Part shown: in pieces, positions 25,424-33,590 of the stretch | Layout of the letters: every line of letters begins with the position of its first letter | Numbering within the stretch: the first letter of the stretch is position 1 | Origin: Streptomyces sp. NBC_00576 | Lineage (GTDB): Bacteria; Actinomycetota; Actinomycetes; Streptomycetales; Streptomycetaceae | Reading direction: 5' to 3' | DNA length: 64,000 bases | Assembly: GCF_036345175.1 (NCBI RefSeq) | Contig: NZ_CP107780.1 | Coordinates: 10,292,001 to 10,356,000, forward strand | Translations under genes and position numbers: made by a program | Notes under the pieces: model-generated | The model's input: the letters and a program-made list of their open reading frames with translations, nothing else | Told to the model about the DNA's origin: nothing | The model's database searches: none

Positions 25424-25687
25424 ATGCGGATAGAGAACGTCGTCAGGGTCCAGGCCGTCCGGCTCGCCGTGACGGTCGGTGCAGTCGCTGCCGCTCCAGT
25501 CCTCTTCGTATCTGGGACTCCTATGCGCCGCCGCATGTTGCGTCGTTACTACCGCGAGGACGGTCCGGGCATAGTGAGCAAAGAGGACGGTTGGGTGAGC
25601 CCGGGGTACTTCGTCGTCACAAACGTGGTTGTTCGAGCCCTCTGCTGGCCGTCGGACTACGTACTCCGACGGCTTCGTCCTGCCTGA
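25424..25687 (+). CDS. Small membrane-associated protein carried inside ISL3
   Basis: An 87-residue frame starting at ATG 25424, with GGAG close upstream. It has a hydrophobic N-terminal segment (AVRLAVTVGAVAAAPVLFVS), a basic stretch (RRRMLRRYYRED) and a second hydrophobic part (YFVVTNVVVRALCWP). The pattern of charged flanks and hydrophobic core is coherent for a small membrane protein. It lies within the IS between the inverted repeat and the 3' end of the transposase, and is transcribed toward it. No family recognised; it may be a passenger gene. Confidence 0.5.
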   Translation: MRIENVVRVQAVRLAVTVGAVAAAPVLFVSGTPMRRRMLRRYYREDGPGIVSKEDGWVSPGYFVVTNVVVRALCWPSDYVLRRLRPA

Positions 25688-25696
25688 GTAGGACAG

Positions 25697-27268
25697 TCAT
25701 CGGGCGGCGGTGAGAAGTACCCATTTACGGAGGAGCGGGAGCTTGGCGCGGCCGAACATCTGGCGCTTGACCATCTTGATGTGGTTGACCCGGCCTTCGA
25801 CGGGACCGGAGTTCCAGTGAGTCGTGAGGCCCTGGACGACGGCGTCCCAGTCCTTCTCCAGGCCGGTGGCGAAAGAGTGGAGGCCGGGAAGTTCCTCGGC
25901 TCGCGTGCTGACAACCCAGTCCTTCAGATGTTGGCCGGTGCGGGTGGTGAGGATGGCAGCGAAGCTGCGGACGAGACGGTGGGCCGCCGCGAGGTCTGGG
26001 CAACGGGTAGTGACTTCGGTCAGCTGTTTGCCCTCACTCTCCGAGAGCCGGTCGGGGTGACGCATGATCCAACCGGTGACTTGTCGGACCCCTGGCGGCG
26101 CGGGCCCGACGACGCGGATACGGCGTCGGCGCCGTGGCCGCAGGTAGTGCTGATGATCTGGTAGCTGCCGCGGCAGCCGAGGTCCTGGAGCTCGGAATGG
26201 AGCTGGATCGCGTTGGTGAATCCTTCTGCCCAGCGTTTGTCCAGGTGGGACTTGTAGGGGTCTAGCTGGCTGGGCCGGGGCTGCCGCCGACCGCCGAGTA
26301 ACTCCTCAGGGGTTGCCGCGCGGGCGCACCGGCGGACGGTGTTCCCACCCATGTGTAACTCGCGGGCGATCTCCCGGATGCCATGGCCCTGGTGGAGGAG
26401 CGCGTGGACGATGGCGTGACGTTCACGGATACGGGCTTCGATCGGCGACATCTCCTTGGCGGACGGTGATTCAATGTCCGCCAGGTCACCCGAGCCAGCG
26501 CCGGGTGGCCGCAGACAACCGGTGTGCCGGCGCACACATTGCTCCACCGCGGTGCCGAGGTTCTGCCACAGGTGAAAGCGGTCAGCGACCTGCACTGCCT
26601 GCGGGGCCCCGATACGGGCTCCTTCAGCGTAGGAGCAGGCATGATCCCGGCAGATCACCTCGATCCCGGGATGCTCACGCAGCCATGTGGCCAGCGTCCC
26701 CGCGTCCCGTCCGGCCAGCAGGGCGAGCGGTTTGCGGGTCTCGCAGTCGATGAGCACGGTCCCGTAATGCTGCCCGCGGCGAGTGGCGAAGTCATCGACC
26801 CCGAGCACCTTGGGCGCTTCCCAGTAGGGATCAGGAAGCGCCATGAGCAGTCGCAGCAGCGTCGTTCGGCTGACCGCACTATGGAGTGCTACGGCCAGCC
26901 GGGCTCCCGCCCGGCCGGCGAGCGCGACGGCCACGGCTTCCAGGACCCGGCGCGAAGCAGGCGTTCGTCTCCCGTACCGGAACGTCAGTCCCGCGACCTG
27001 CTCGACGAACGTACGGCGCCCACACAGGACGTTGTTGCAGTACAAACGCCGTACGGTCAGCTTTATCAGCACGGGCTGGTCGCTGACCGCGGTGTCGGCA
27101 AGCCGACGCTCGTAGCAGCTGTGCACACGAGCCGACGGACGCTCACAGTCCGGGCACGAAACGGTGCCAACGAGGGTTCTCGCACGATGTGCACCACACT
27201 GCACTCTGTGAACACCCGCTCCACCAGAACTGTGCTGAAGTGCGGAAACAGCCCCGCTATGGGGTCAT
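25697..27268 (-). pseudogene. ISL3-family transposase, two frameshifts
   Basis: The DDE domain is easily recognised (VLGVDDFATRRGQHYGTVLI, VADRFHLWQNLG), followed by a helix-turn-helix linker region. The N-terminal zinc finger (CPDCERPSARVHSCY) is in frame, but the segment before it (FPHFSTVLVERVF) is in another frame, broken near 27190. The C-terminal part (WNSGPVEGRVNHIKMVKRQM) is in a third frame after a lost base near 26145. The element is therefore not autonomous, although its ends are perfect. Confidence 0.85.
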
Positions 27269-27371
27269 CACACCGCACCACGGTCCCAGATGACGCGACA
27301 TCACCGTGGCAGGACGCCGCGATCGTCCTCACGGAATGTGTGCCAGAACCCCGCTCTCGGTTACGAAGCCA

Positions 27372-27600
27372 GCTGCTGGACGCCGCGACAGATATCACCG
27401 CGTTCGTGGACTTCCCGCCCGTGCACTGAAAGAAGATCTGATCCACCATCCCCCTGGCACGGCTGAACCGCGAGGCCAAACGCCGGGCCGACGTCGTCCA
27501 GGTCTTCCCAACCTCGCCGCCCTCGACCGACTCCCCGCTGCGGTCCTGGCCGAACTCCACGACGAACGGCAGGTCTTCGACCGCCGCTTCCTCTGCGCCA
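27372..27600 (+). pseudogene. IS256-family transposase remnant
   Basis: About 75 codons of the C-terminal half: LLDAATDITAFVDFPPVH, then two TGA codons where Trp is expected, then PLARLNREAKRRADVVQVF. A lost base precedes NLAALDRL, and the rest runs to VFDRRFL. The two Trp-to-stop changes and the frameshift show a dead gene. It starts directly after the IS21 copy 2 right end. Confidence 0.75.
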
Positions 27601-27938
27601 CTCGAGTCCTTGCGGTTTGGCGACAGCCCTGTTCCCGTGCCGGTGCGGGTTGCACGGAGGGGCATGGTCGGGAAGCCACGGGCCACCCGGGTCGGTGGCC
27701 TCACGGTTGGAGAGCGGTCCTTGCATCGGGCGCGTGCGCCGTGGGGAGCCTGCTTCCCCCGCCACTTTTGTGAGTACGGTCATAATTCTAAACTGGTCAG
27801 ACTCTTGCCCCCAGGTCGACCCCCTGCTTATTGTCGTATGGTCGTAAGGTAAAAGCTCGGGGAGCACGCGAGCCCAGCGTCCTGCGAACCCGCTGGCCAA
27901 AGAGGCACAGCCACTCTCTCAGCCGAAAGGGACTTCCC
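27601..27938. other. Upstream region of the GtrA-like gene
   Basis: A gene-free stretch. It contains an AT-rich operator-like sequence, GTACGGTCATAATTCTAAAC, at 27774-27793, related to sites at 33523, 38496 and 54339. Another AT-rich segment lies around 27830-27850. Both are about 90-170 bases before the GtrA-like gene. Confidence 0.5.
27774..27793 (+). promoter_or_regulatory. Operator-like AT-rich site (shared motif)
   Basis: GTACGGTCATAATTCTAAAC resembles the sites at 33523, 38496, 40988 and 54339. A common core is TAYGNTCRTAAT. It is probably a regulator-binding site or part of a promoter. Confidence 0.4.
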
Positions 27939-28523
27939 ATGAAGTCGCTGGTCCTGCCGAAGACGACGCCGGGGGCGGCGGACGAGGCGCGGGGAGCGGA
28001 ACGGACGGACACCGCTAGGGGCGCGGTGCGACGGAACCCGCCGGCCCCCGGTCCACTCGCCTCCTTCGCCCGGTTCGTCCTGTTCGGCGGTGGTGTCGGG
28101 GTCGCGTCCAGCACGGCCGTGGCCGGGCTCGCCGGACTGATGCCCTGGGCTGTGGCGAATGCTCTGGTCACCGTCGCCTCGACTCTCCTCAGTACGGAGC
28201 TCCACGCACGCTTCACCTTCGGGGCAGGGCATGCCGGATGGCGCCAGCACTGGCAGTCCGCGGGGTCGGCCACGGCCGCCTACGCGGTGACCTCCACCGC
28301 GGTGCTCGTCCTGCACCTTGTGCAGCCGTCGGCCGGGGTGCTCTACGAGCAGGTCGTCTACCTCACCGCCGCCGGGCTCGCCGGTGTCGGACGATTCCTG
28401 GTGCTGCGTGTGTTCGTCTTCGCCGGTGGCCGGACCCGGACCACGGTGCGGGCCATGAGCCCGGCGCCGGCACGGGAAACGGGCGCCAAAGTGTCCCTGC
28501 TCTTCCCGGTACCGGCGCTGTGA
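27939..28523 (+). CDS. GtrA-like integral membrane protein
   Basis: A 194-residue protein with four membrane helices in GtrA order: FARFVLFGGGVGVASSTAVA, then a segment with PWAVANALVTVASTLLSTEL ahead of HARFTFGAG. The third is AYAVTSTAVLVLHLV and the fourth ends at RFLVLRVFVF. The N-terminal 45 residues are hydrophilic. GtrA proteins are thought to help move lipid-linked sugars, though similar proteins occur widely in actinomycetes. The ATG at 27939 is preceded by GAAAGGGAC. No sugar-transfer genes are adjacent. Confidence 0.75.
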   Translation: MKSLVLPKTTPGAADEARGAERTDTARGAVRRNPPAPGPLASFARFVLFGGGVGVASSTAVAGLAGLMPWAVANALVTVASTLLSTELHARFTFGAGHAGWRQHWQSAGSATAAYAVTSTAVLVLHLVQPSAGVLYEQVVYLTAAGLAGVGRFLVLRVFVFAGGRTRTTVRAMSPAPARETGAKVSLLFPVPAL

Positions 28524-28855
28524 AAACCGTCCGACAGCGTCGCCCTCGCCGAGGTGCGGGTGTCGGTCGGGCGCGACGGCTGGGCGCCGGGCGGAATGCC
28601 GCCCTGAGGGAGGCCGCAGGCCGCGTCTGCCGACCGAGGGGCCTGCGGCGCCGCCTTCTTGCAGCCAGCGGACGTCGGCATGGCTGATCAACCGCTCGGG
28701 ATGCGCTCCTGTGGAGAGGACAGCACGGACTGCGGGGTTGCCATCGACCCGGTCCACCAGTTCGTACAGTTGCTGGGCGATGTCGCGGCCGAACAGCTGG
28801 TGAGGTCCGCCCTCGTCGGCGGCAGGCTGAGTGCGGATGCCCGCGTGACTGGACC
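28524..28855. other. Intergenic with a possible minus-strand gene remnant
   Basis: On the minus strand around 28680-28830 a peptide HQLFGRDIAQQLYELVDRVD followed by GNPAVRAVLSTGAHPERLIS is protein-like, but has no start and no clear end. I do not recognise it. Confidence 0.3.
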
Positions 28856-29602
28856 TCAGCCGGCTGCAGGCAGAACCTCAGGACCTCTGCGGCCGGCCCT
28901 CACTGCGCGCGGCGGTGCTGGTCGTGCCGGTCTGACCAGTCCGGTGTCGTAGGCGAAGATCACGGCCTGGACGCGGTCGCGGGCGCCGATCTTGGCGAGG
29001 ATGTGGCTGACGTGGGTCTTCACGGTGGATTCGGCCAACGACAACCGCTCGCCGATCTCGAGGTTGCTCCAGCCGGAGGCAATGGCGGTCAGTACCTCGC
29101 GCTCGCGCTGGGTCAGGGATTCGCGTTCGCGCTGGGGCAGGACGGCGAGCTGCCGCTTTTGGCCGGGGGCGCGGCCGGGCTGCCGGTTGGAGAAGACGTC
29201 GGTGAGCTCGCGAGTCAGGCCGGGGGCGATGACCACGCCCCCGGCGGCCACGGACCGGATACCGGCGACGAGTGCGTCGGGCAGCGCGTCCTTCAGCAGA
29301 AACCCCCTGGCACCGGCGCGCAGGGCGTCGTACGCGTGCTCGTCGATGTCGAAGGTGGTCAGGACCAGGACGTGGGAGTGGCCTCCGGACTCGACGATGC
29401 GGCGGGTGGCCTCGATGCCGTCCATGCCGGGCATTCGTACGTCCATGAGCACGACGTCGGGGCGCAGTTCGGCGGCTTTGCGGACCGCTTCGGCTCCGTG
29501 GGCGGCCTCGCCCACCACGGTCAGATCGGGGTGCTGTTCCAGAAGCATCCGGAAGCCGAAGCGCTGCAGGGCGTGGTCGTCGACGATGAGAACGGTGGTC
29601 AT
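28856..29602 (-). CDS. NarL/FixJ-family response regulator
   Basis: A 248-residue two-component regulator. The receiver domain spans residues 1-120 with the acidic pair in VDDH and the phosphorylated Asp54 (VVLMDVRMPGMDG). The conserved Thr is in VLVLTTFD and the Lys in GFLLKDALP. The LuxR helix-turn-helix lies at about 168-228 (LTQREREVLTAIASGWSNLE). The ATG at 29602 has GGAG seven bases upstream. No histidine kinase is next to it, so its partner lies elsewhere. Its upstream region contains no gene for 450 bases. Confidence 0.92.
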   Translation of the reverse strand: MTTVLIVDDHALQRFGFRMLLEQHPDLTVVGEAAHGAEAVRKAAELRPDVVLMDVRMPGMDGIEATRRIVESGGHSHVLVLTTFDIDEHAYDALRAGARGFLLKDALPDALVAGIRSVAAGGVVIAPGLTRELTDVFSNRQPGRAPGQKRQLAVLPQRERESLTQREREVLTAIASGWSNLEIGERLSLAESTVKTHVSHILAKIGARDRVQAVIFAYDTGLVRPARPAPPRAVRAGRRGPEVLPAAG

Positions 29603-30058
29603 GCCAAGTCTCCGTGTGGGGGTGGTGGGGAGCGGTGGGGACGAGAAGGGCACGGACGGTCCAGTCGCCGCGGGAGTTGGGGCCTGCGGCGACTCCTCTC
29701 CTCGGCGTCTACCGCGTTGAGGCCCGGAGTGATGATGGCGTGCGCCGCGGTGTACGGGGGCGGCGTACTTCTCTTTGCTTCCGTTGCTTTGAGCTCTCGG
29801 TGGTTGCTTCACGGTCGACGGTCGGCCGGCCGGTGGAGTCCCGGGCGGGAAGGGCATGGCGGAGCGTGCTGATGCCTCCGGTGGGCTGGCCGACGGCGTA
29901 GCGCAGTTTCGCGAAACCGCTGATCACGGTTCCGACGCTACTGATGAGGGGATGGCAGTGGATCCGTCACCGTATCGGTCATGGAACTGTCAAATCTGGT
30001 TGAACGCGGGTATCGGGAGTGGCTCGGGGCGACAGCAGCCCCTTAATCTTTCAAGCAA
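29603..30058. other. Intergenic between response regulator and LAL regulator
   Basis: No gene recognised. The region carries copy 2 of a dispersed repeat (29960-30022) and must hold the divergent promoters. Confidence 0.5.
29960..30022 (+). repeat. Dispersed 63-bp repeat, copy 2
   Basis: Nearly identical to 18031-18093, including an identical first 29 bases. It ends 36 bases before the start of the LAL regulator. Confidence 0.7.
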
Positions 30059-32830
30059 ATGGACCTATACGGACGGCGCCAGGAGCAGGCAGCCCTTGAC
30101 CGGATCCTTGACGGTGCTCGGCAGGGCGACGGGGCAACAATGGTGTTGTGGGGTGACCCCGGCATCGGAAAGACGGCCCTGCTGGAATACACGGCCGAGT
30201 CCGCGGCTGCGGACTTCACTGTCTTGCGATGTGGGGGCACTCGCCTGGAGTCGGGGCTGACGTTCGCCGCGCTGCACGAATTGCTGTGGCCGGTGACGGA
30301 CCGGATCAGTACGCTCCCCGAGCCGCAGGCCAAGGCCCTGAACGGGGCGCTCGGGATGAGCAGCGACGTGGCGGACCGGTTTCTGATCGGTGTGGCCGTA
30401 CTGACCCTCGTCGGCGAGCTGGCCAGGGAACGGCCGGTGCTCATCGTCGCCGACGACGCCCAATGGCTGGATGAGCCATCCGCACGGTGCCTGGCCTTCG
30501 TCGCGCGCCGGCTGCGCAACGAGCCTGTGGTCATGCTCCTCACCGGACACGACGATCCTGTCGAGGGCCCCTGGGAGAAACTGGCGGCCATGGAGGTCCG
30601 GGAGTTGGGCGACGAGGACGCCCGGCTCCTTGCCCGTGCCGTCGCTCCGCACGCGGACGAGGCGGTGATCCGCCGTACGATCCGCGCGGCAGCCGGAAAT
30701 CCCCTCGCGCTCCAGGAGCTGCCCACGTCCGTGGGGCCCGGCGACATCTCGACACACCGTCTTGCCGATGAGCAGATCGCCGTCGGGCCACGCCTGCGCC
30801 GTGCCTTTCGCGCCCGGATCGAGAGGTTGTCCGCGCCTGCCCGCACCGCGCTCCTTCTCGCCGCCGCCGACGACCGTAGCGATCGAAACACCTTGTTCCA
30901 GGCCGGACTTGTGCTCGGCCTCGACGCACTCGCGTGGGACGAGGCGCTGCACTCGGGCCTGCTCACCGTGCGCTCGGACGGGCGGATCTGCTTCCGCCAC
31001 CAGTTGATGGAGGCGGTCGTCTATGAGGAGGCGCCGCCCGCGAACCGCCAGGCCGTTCATCATGTGCTCGCCTCCGTACTGACCGGTGAGAACGCCGACG
31101 AGCTGCGTCCCTGGCACCTCGCCGCGGCTTCGGAAGCAGTGGGCCGACTCGACGAGGAGGTGGCCCGGCTGCTCGAAGAGTCGGCCCACCGGTCCTGGGC
31201 GCGCGGTGGCTGTGCCACGGCGGCCCGGGCCTTGCGGCGTGCGGCGAAGCTTTCCCCCTCTACGGACGACGCGGCCAGACGACTGGCTCACGGAGCTAAG
31301 GCAGCCTGGGAGGCAGGCCACGTCGACGTGGCGCGGGGAATGCTGGAGCGGGCCGAAGGGCTTTCCTCCGCATCCACGGTCGCGGATCTCAGCGAGGGGT
31401 TGCGCGGGCTGATCGAGTTCGCGCACGGCGATCTGGAAACCGCCTGCCGTCAGCTGACCCGGGACATGGAACGGGTGGCCGATCCCGGGCAGGCGTTCAG
31501 GCTCGGCAGCATGGCGCTGCGGGCGGCATGGGCGGCCAGTCATGACGCCCTGCAGCGCGAGGCGCTCCAGCGGCTGGAGCGGCGGCTCCCGCAAGGGAAC
31601 TTCCCGAATGCCGATCTGCTGCCGTTGCTGCGCGAATGGTGGACGGAGGAACGGGGGCGCGGCGCCGATGACCGCGACCAGATCGTGGCCCCCGACGCCG
31701 ACATCCTCACCCGGCTCAGCGGCAGTTCCTGGCTCCTGATGCCACCGGCACCGCTGGCGGTGGCCTGGGGCATCGAGTCCGCCCTGCAGGAGGCGCTCCG
31801 CCGTGAGACCGACACGCTGCGGCACACGGACCAGGTCACCGCCCTGACCCAGGCGCTGGCCCAGACCGTGGCGCTCGACATCGCGCAAGGCTCCTGGACC
31901 TCGGCCACGGCTAACGCCGTTGAGGGGCTCCAAGTGGCCGAGGGAACCGGTGACGAGCACTTGGCGGCGCAGTGCAGCGCCGGTCTCGGATGGCTGGCAG
32001 CCGCGCGAGGCGATGAGGAGACCGTCGCGGACTTCGCCGCCCGGTTCATCGAGGTATGGGTGCCGCGTGGGGTGCGCGTCTTCAGCGCCGGCGCGGAGTG
32101 GAACCTCGGCATGTCGGCACTCTTCGCCGGCCGGGCAGAGGAGGCGCTGGACCGTTTGGTCCGGCTGAGCGAGCACGGGCACCACGCGGCGAACGCCACC
32201 GTCGCGGTGCTCGCCGCGCCGGACACCGCCGAGGCCGCGGTTCAGGCCGGGCAGCGGGCGACGGCCGAGGAACAGGCGCGGTTGCTGCGGCGGTGGGCCG
32301 AGCGGACGAACGCGGCGTGGGCGATCTCCGCGACGCACATGGTCCATGCCCTGCTGGCGTCGGGGGCGGATGCGGAGAAGCAGTTCCGGCTTGCGCTGGA
32401 AGTCCCCGGAGCCGCGTCGCGGCCCTTCAACTACGCCCGCACGCGCCTGCTGTACGGCGAGTGGCTGCGGCGGTCCCGCCGTCGTACCGACGCCCGGACA
32501 CAGCTGGCCGAAGCCGCGGAATCCTTCCAGCGACTCGGCGCGGCGCCCCTGCTCGCCCGCACCCGGGCCGAACAGGAGCTGACCGGGCAGCAACCGCGCC
32601 GGGACTCCGCACCGGCCCGGGACACCTCAGCCACCCTCACGGCGCAGGAGTTGAGAGTCGTACGGCTGGCCGCGCAGGGGCTTACCAACCGGGAGATCGG
32701 GGCTCAGCTGCTGATCAGTCCTCGTACGGTGGGTCATCACCTGGCCAACGTGTTCCCCAAGCTCGGTATCGTCTCGCGCGCCGACCTCTCGCGCGTCGAC
32801 TTCGACAGCGGGCTGCGTTTGATGGGGTGA
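30059..32830 (+). CDS. LuxR-family regulator of the LAL type (large ATP-binding)
   Basis: A 923-residue regulator. The N-terminal ATPase has Walker A GDPGIGKT at residues 32-39 and Walker B VLIVADDAQWLD near 130. The middle is a long tetratricopeptide-like helical region of about 500 residues, and the C-terminal LuxR helix-turn-helix is LTAQELRVVRLAAQGLTNRE near 855-915. LAL proteins switch on metabolic or antibiotic gene clusters upon binding an inducer such as maltotriose or acyl-CoA; the inducer here is unknown. No good ribosome-binding site precedes the ATG. The third helix-turn-helix position reads NVFPKLGI where NIYRKLGI is usual. Confidence 0.92.
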   Translation: MDLYGRRQEQAALDRILDGARQGDGATMVLWGDPGIGKTALLEYTAESAAADFTVLRCGGTRLESGLTFAALHELLWPVTDRISTLPEPQAKALNGALGMSSDVADRFLIGVAVLTLVGELARERPVLIVADDAQWLDEPSARCLAFVARRLRNEPVVMLLTGHDDPVEGPWEKLAAMEVRELGDEDARLLARAVAPHADEAVIRRTIRAAAGNPLALQELPTSVGPGDISTHRLADEQIAVGPRLRRAFRARIERLSAPARTALLLAAADDRSDRNTLFQAGLVLGLDALAWDEALHSGLLTVRSDGRICFRHQLMEAVVYEEAPPANRQAVHHVLASVLTGENADELRPWHLAAASEAVGRLDEEVARLLEESAHRSWARGGCATAARALRRAAKLSPSTDDAARRLAHGAKAAWEAGHVDVARGMLERAEGLSSASTVADLSEGLRGLIEFAHGDLETACRQLTRDMERVADPGQAFRLGSMALRAAWAASHDALQREALQRLERRLPQGNFPNADLLPLLREWWTEERGRGADDRDQIVAPDADILTRLSGSSWLLMPPAPLAVAWGIESALQEALRRETDTLRHTDQVTALTQALAQTVALDIAQGSWTSATANAVEGLQVAEGTGDEHLAAQCSAGLGWLAAARGDEETVADFAARFIEVWVPRGVRVFSAGAEWNLGMSALFAGRAEEALDRLVRLSEHGHHAANATVAVLAAPDTAEAAVQAGQRATAEEQARLLRRWAERTNAAWAISATHMVHALLASGADAEKQFRLALEVPGAASRPFNYARTRLLYGEWLRRSRRRTDARTQLAEAAESFQRLGAAPLLARTRAEQELTGQQPRRDSAPARDTSATLTAQELRVVRLAAQGLTNREIGAQLLISPRTVGHHLANVFPKLGIVSRADLSRVDFDSGLRLMG

Positions 32831-33092
32831 CCGGCGGTATCCCGGGGCTGCCCGGGTGGCTCGCCGATGCCCGGATTCCTACCGTAGGGATGATCTCCGT
32901 CATGGTCCCTCGGGTTGGGCAGCTCGTGAAGGCGACAAGGGCGTGGGCGAGCATCATGAGGCGCTCCGGGGTCAGTATCGGCTCCCGGCCCTGGGACGCC
33001 TGGCGGTGACGAGCGCCGCTCGGATCAGGCGGCACCTCGCAGGGTCGTCATGAAGTGCTGCCTGATCCCATGTCAGAGGTCGGCCACCTGCC
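32831..33092. other. Intergenic, nothing recognised
   Basis: Convergent gap between the LAL regulator and a small hydrolase remnant. A weak CCGGGG/CCCGGG inverted pair near 32847 may act as a terminator; otherwise nothing was seen. Confidence 0.4.
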
Positions 33093-33263
33093 TCAGGCGG
33101 CGAGGAAGTTGGCCACCTCGGTCGTGAAGGCCTTTTCCCCGCGGAAGCGGTTCACCAGGACCAGGGGGACGCCGCCCCGTGGACCCATCCGTCGGTAGGT
33201 GAACGTTGCGGAAGCGCCTTCCACGGACAAGTCCTCGGCCTTGTCTGCCAGATAGGTACACAT
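33093..33263 (-). pseudogene. Alpha/beta hydrolase with large internal deletion
   Basis: A 56-codon frame, ATG at 33263 preceded by GGAGAAGC. Its first 42 residues match the start of the alpha/beta hydrolases at 36315 and 41181 (ATFTYRRMGPRGGVPLVLVN). Its last 14 residues (KAFTTEVANFLAA) match the C-terminal end of such proteins. The roughly 200 residues between, including the whole active site, are missing, but the frame is kept. The product cannot be catalytic. Confidence 0.7.
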
Positions 33264-33590
33264 GACGTGCTTCTCCTTCTTGCCGGCGGGTCTGAGAGCT
33301 GTGGTCTGTTCCGGCAGTGGCAGCCGACCGCCTTGTTGGCCTGCGGTTCTCCTTGCCGAACACCCCCGCGACGATTGCCTTGTCGACGGTTGAGTGGTCG
33401 TCGGATGTTGATCAATCCGCCGTGACGAGCTGGGGAGGGCTGCCTCGGCGAGCATGAGGACGCATCCGTCACGAGCGCCACCGGCCGAGCAGTCGCCCTC
33501 TCGGCCTGCTCAATTCTTTAACGTATGATCGAAATTTAATGCGGGGGATTCGGTGATGACAAGTGGTTCTGGCGGGTGGCTGAGGAGTGC
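33264..33590. other. Intergenic with one operator-like site
   Basis: No gene. Contains GTATGATCGAAATTTAATG at 33523-33541, related to the shared AT-rich motif at 27774, 38496 and 54339. It lies upstream of the small hydrolase remnant read leftward. Confidence 0.45.

Larger units (their letters stand above)
25362..27350. mobile_element. ISL3-family insertion sequence, complete ends
   Basis: Perfect 23-base inverted repeats (outer part GGTTCTGGCACACATTCC) lie at 25362-25384 and 27328-27350. They are flanked by an eight-base direct duplication CCGCTCTC at 25354-25361 and 27351-27358. The 1,989-bp element contains a decayed transposase and a small gene. Removing it with one target copy rebuilds the right terminus of the surrounding IS21 copy. 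Confidence 0.93.
24180..27371 (+). mobile_element. IS21 copy 2, right part, with methyltransferase cargo and nested ISL3
   Basis: The order istB end, unrelated gene, conserved right terminal block mirrors copy 1. The terminal block is split by the ISL3 insertion into 25282-25361 and 27359-27371 and ends CGAAGCCA. The left half of this element is missing; the istA fragment at 20487 may be part of it. Confidence 0.65.

Noticed and set aside
30065..32593. An 842-codon open frame on the minus strand opposite the LAL regulator
   Set aside because: High-GC DNA leaves long antisense frames open. It has no start signal and its composition (Arg, Pro, Gly-rich) is not protein-like, while the + strand has clear ATPase and helix-turn-helix motifs.
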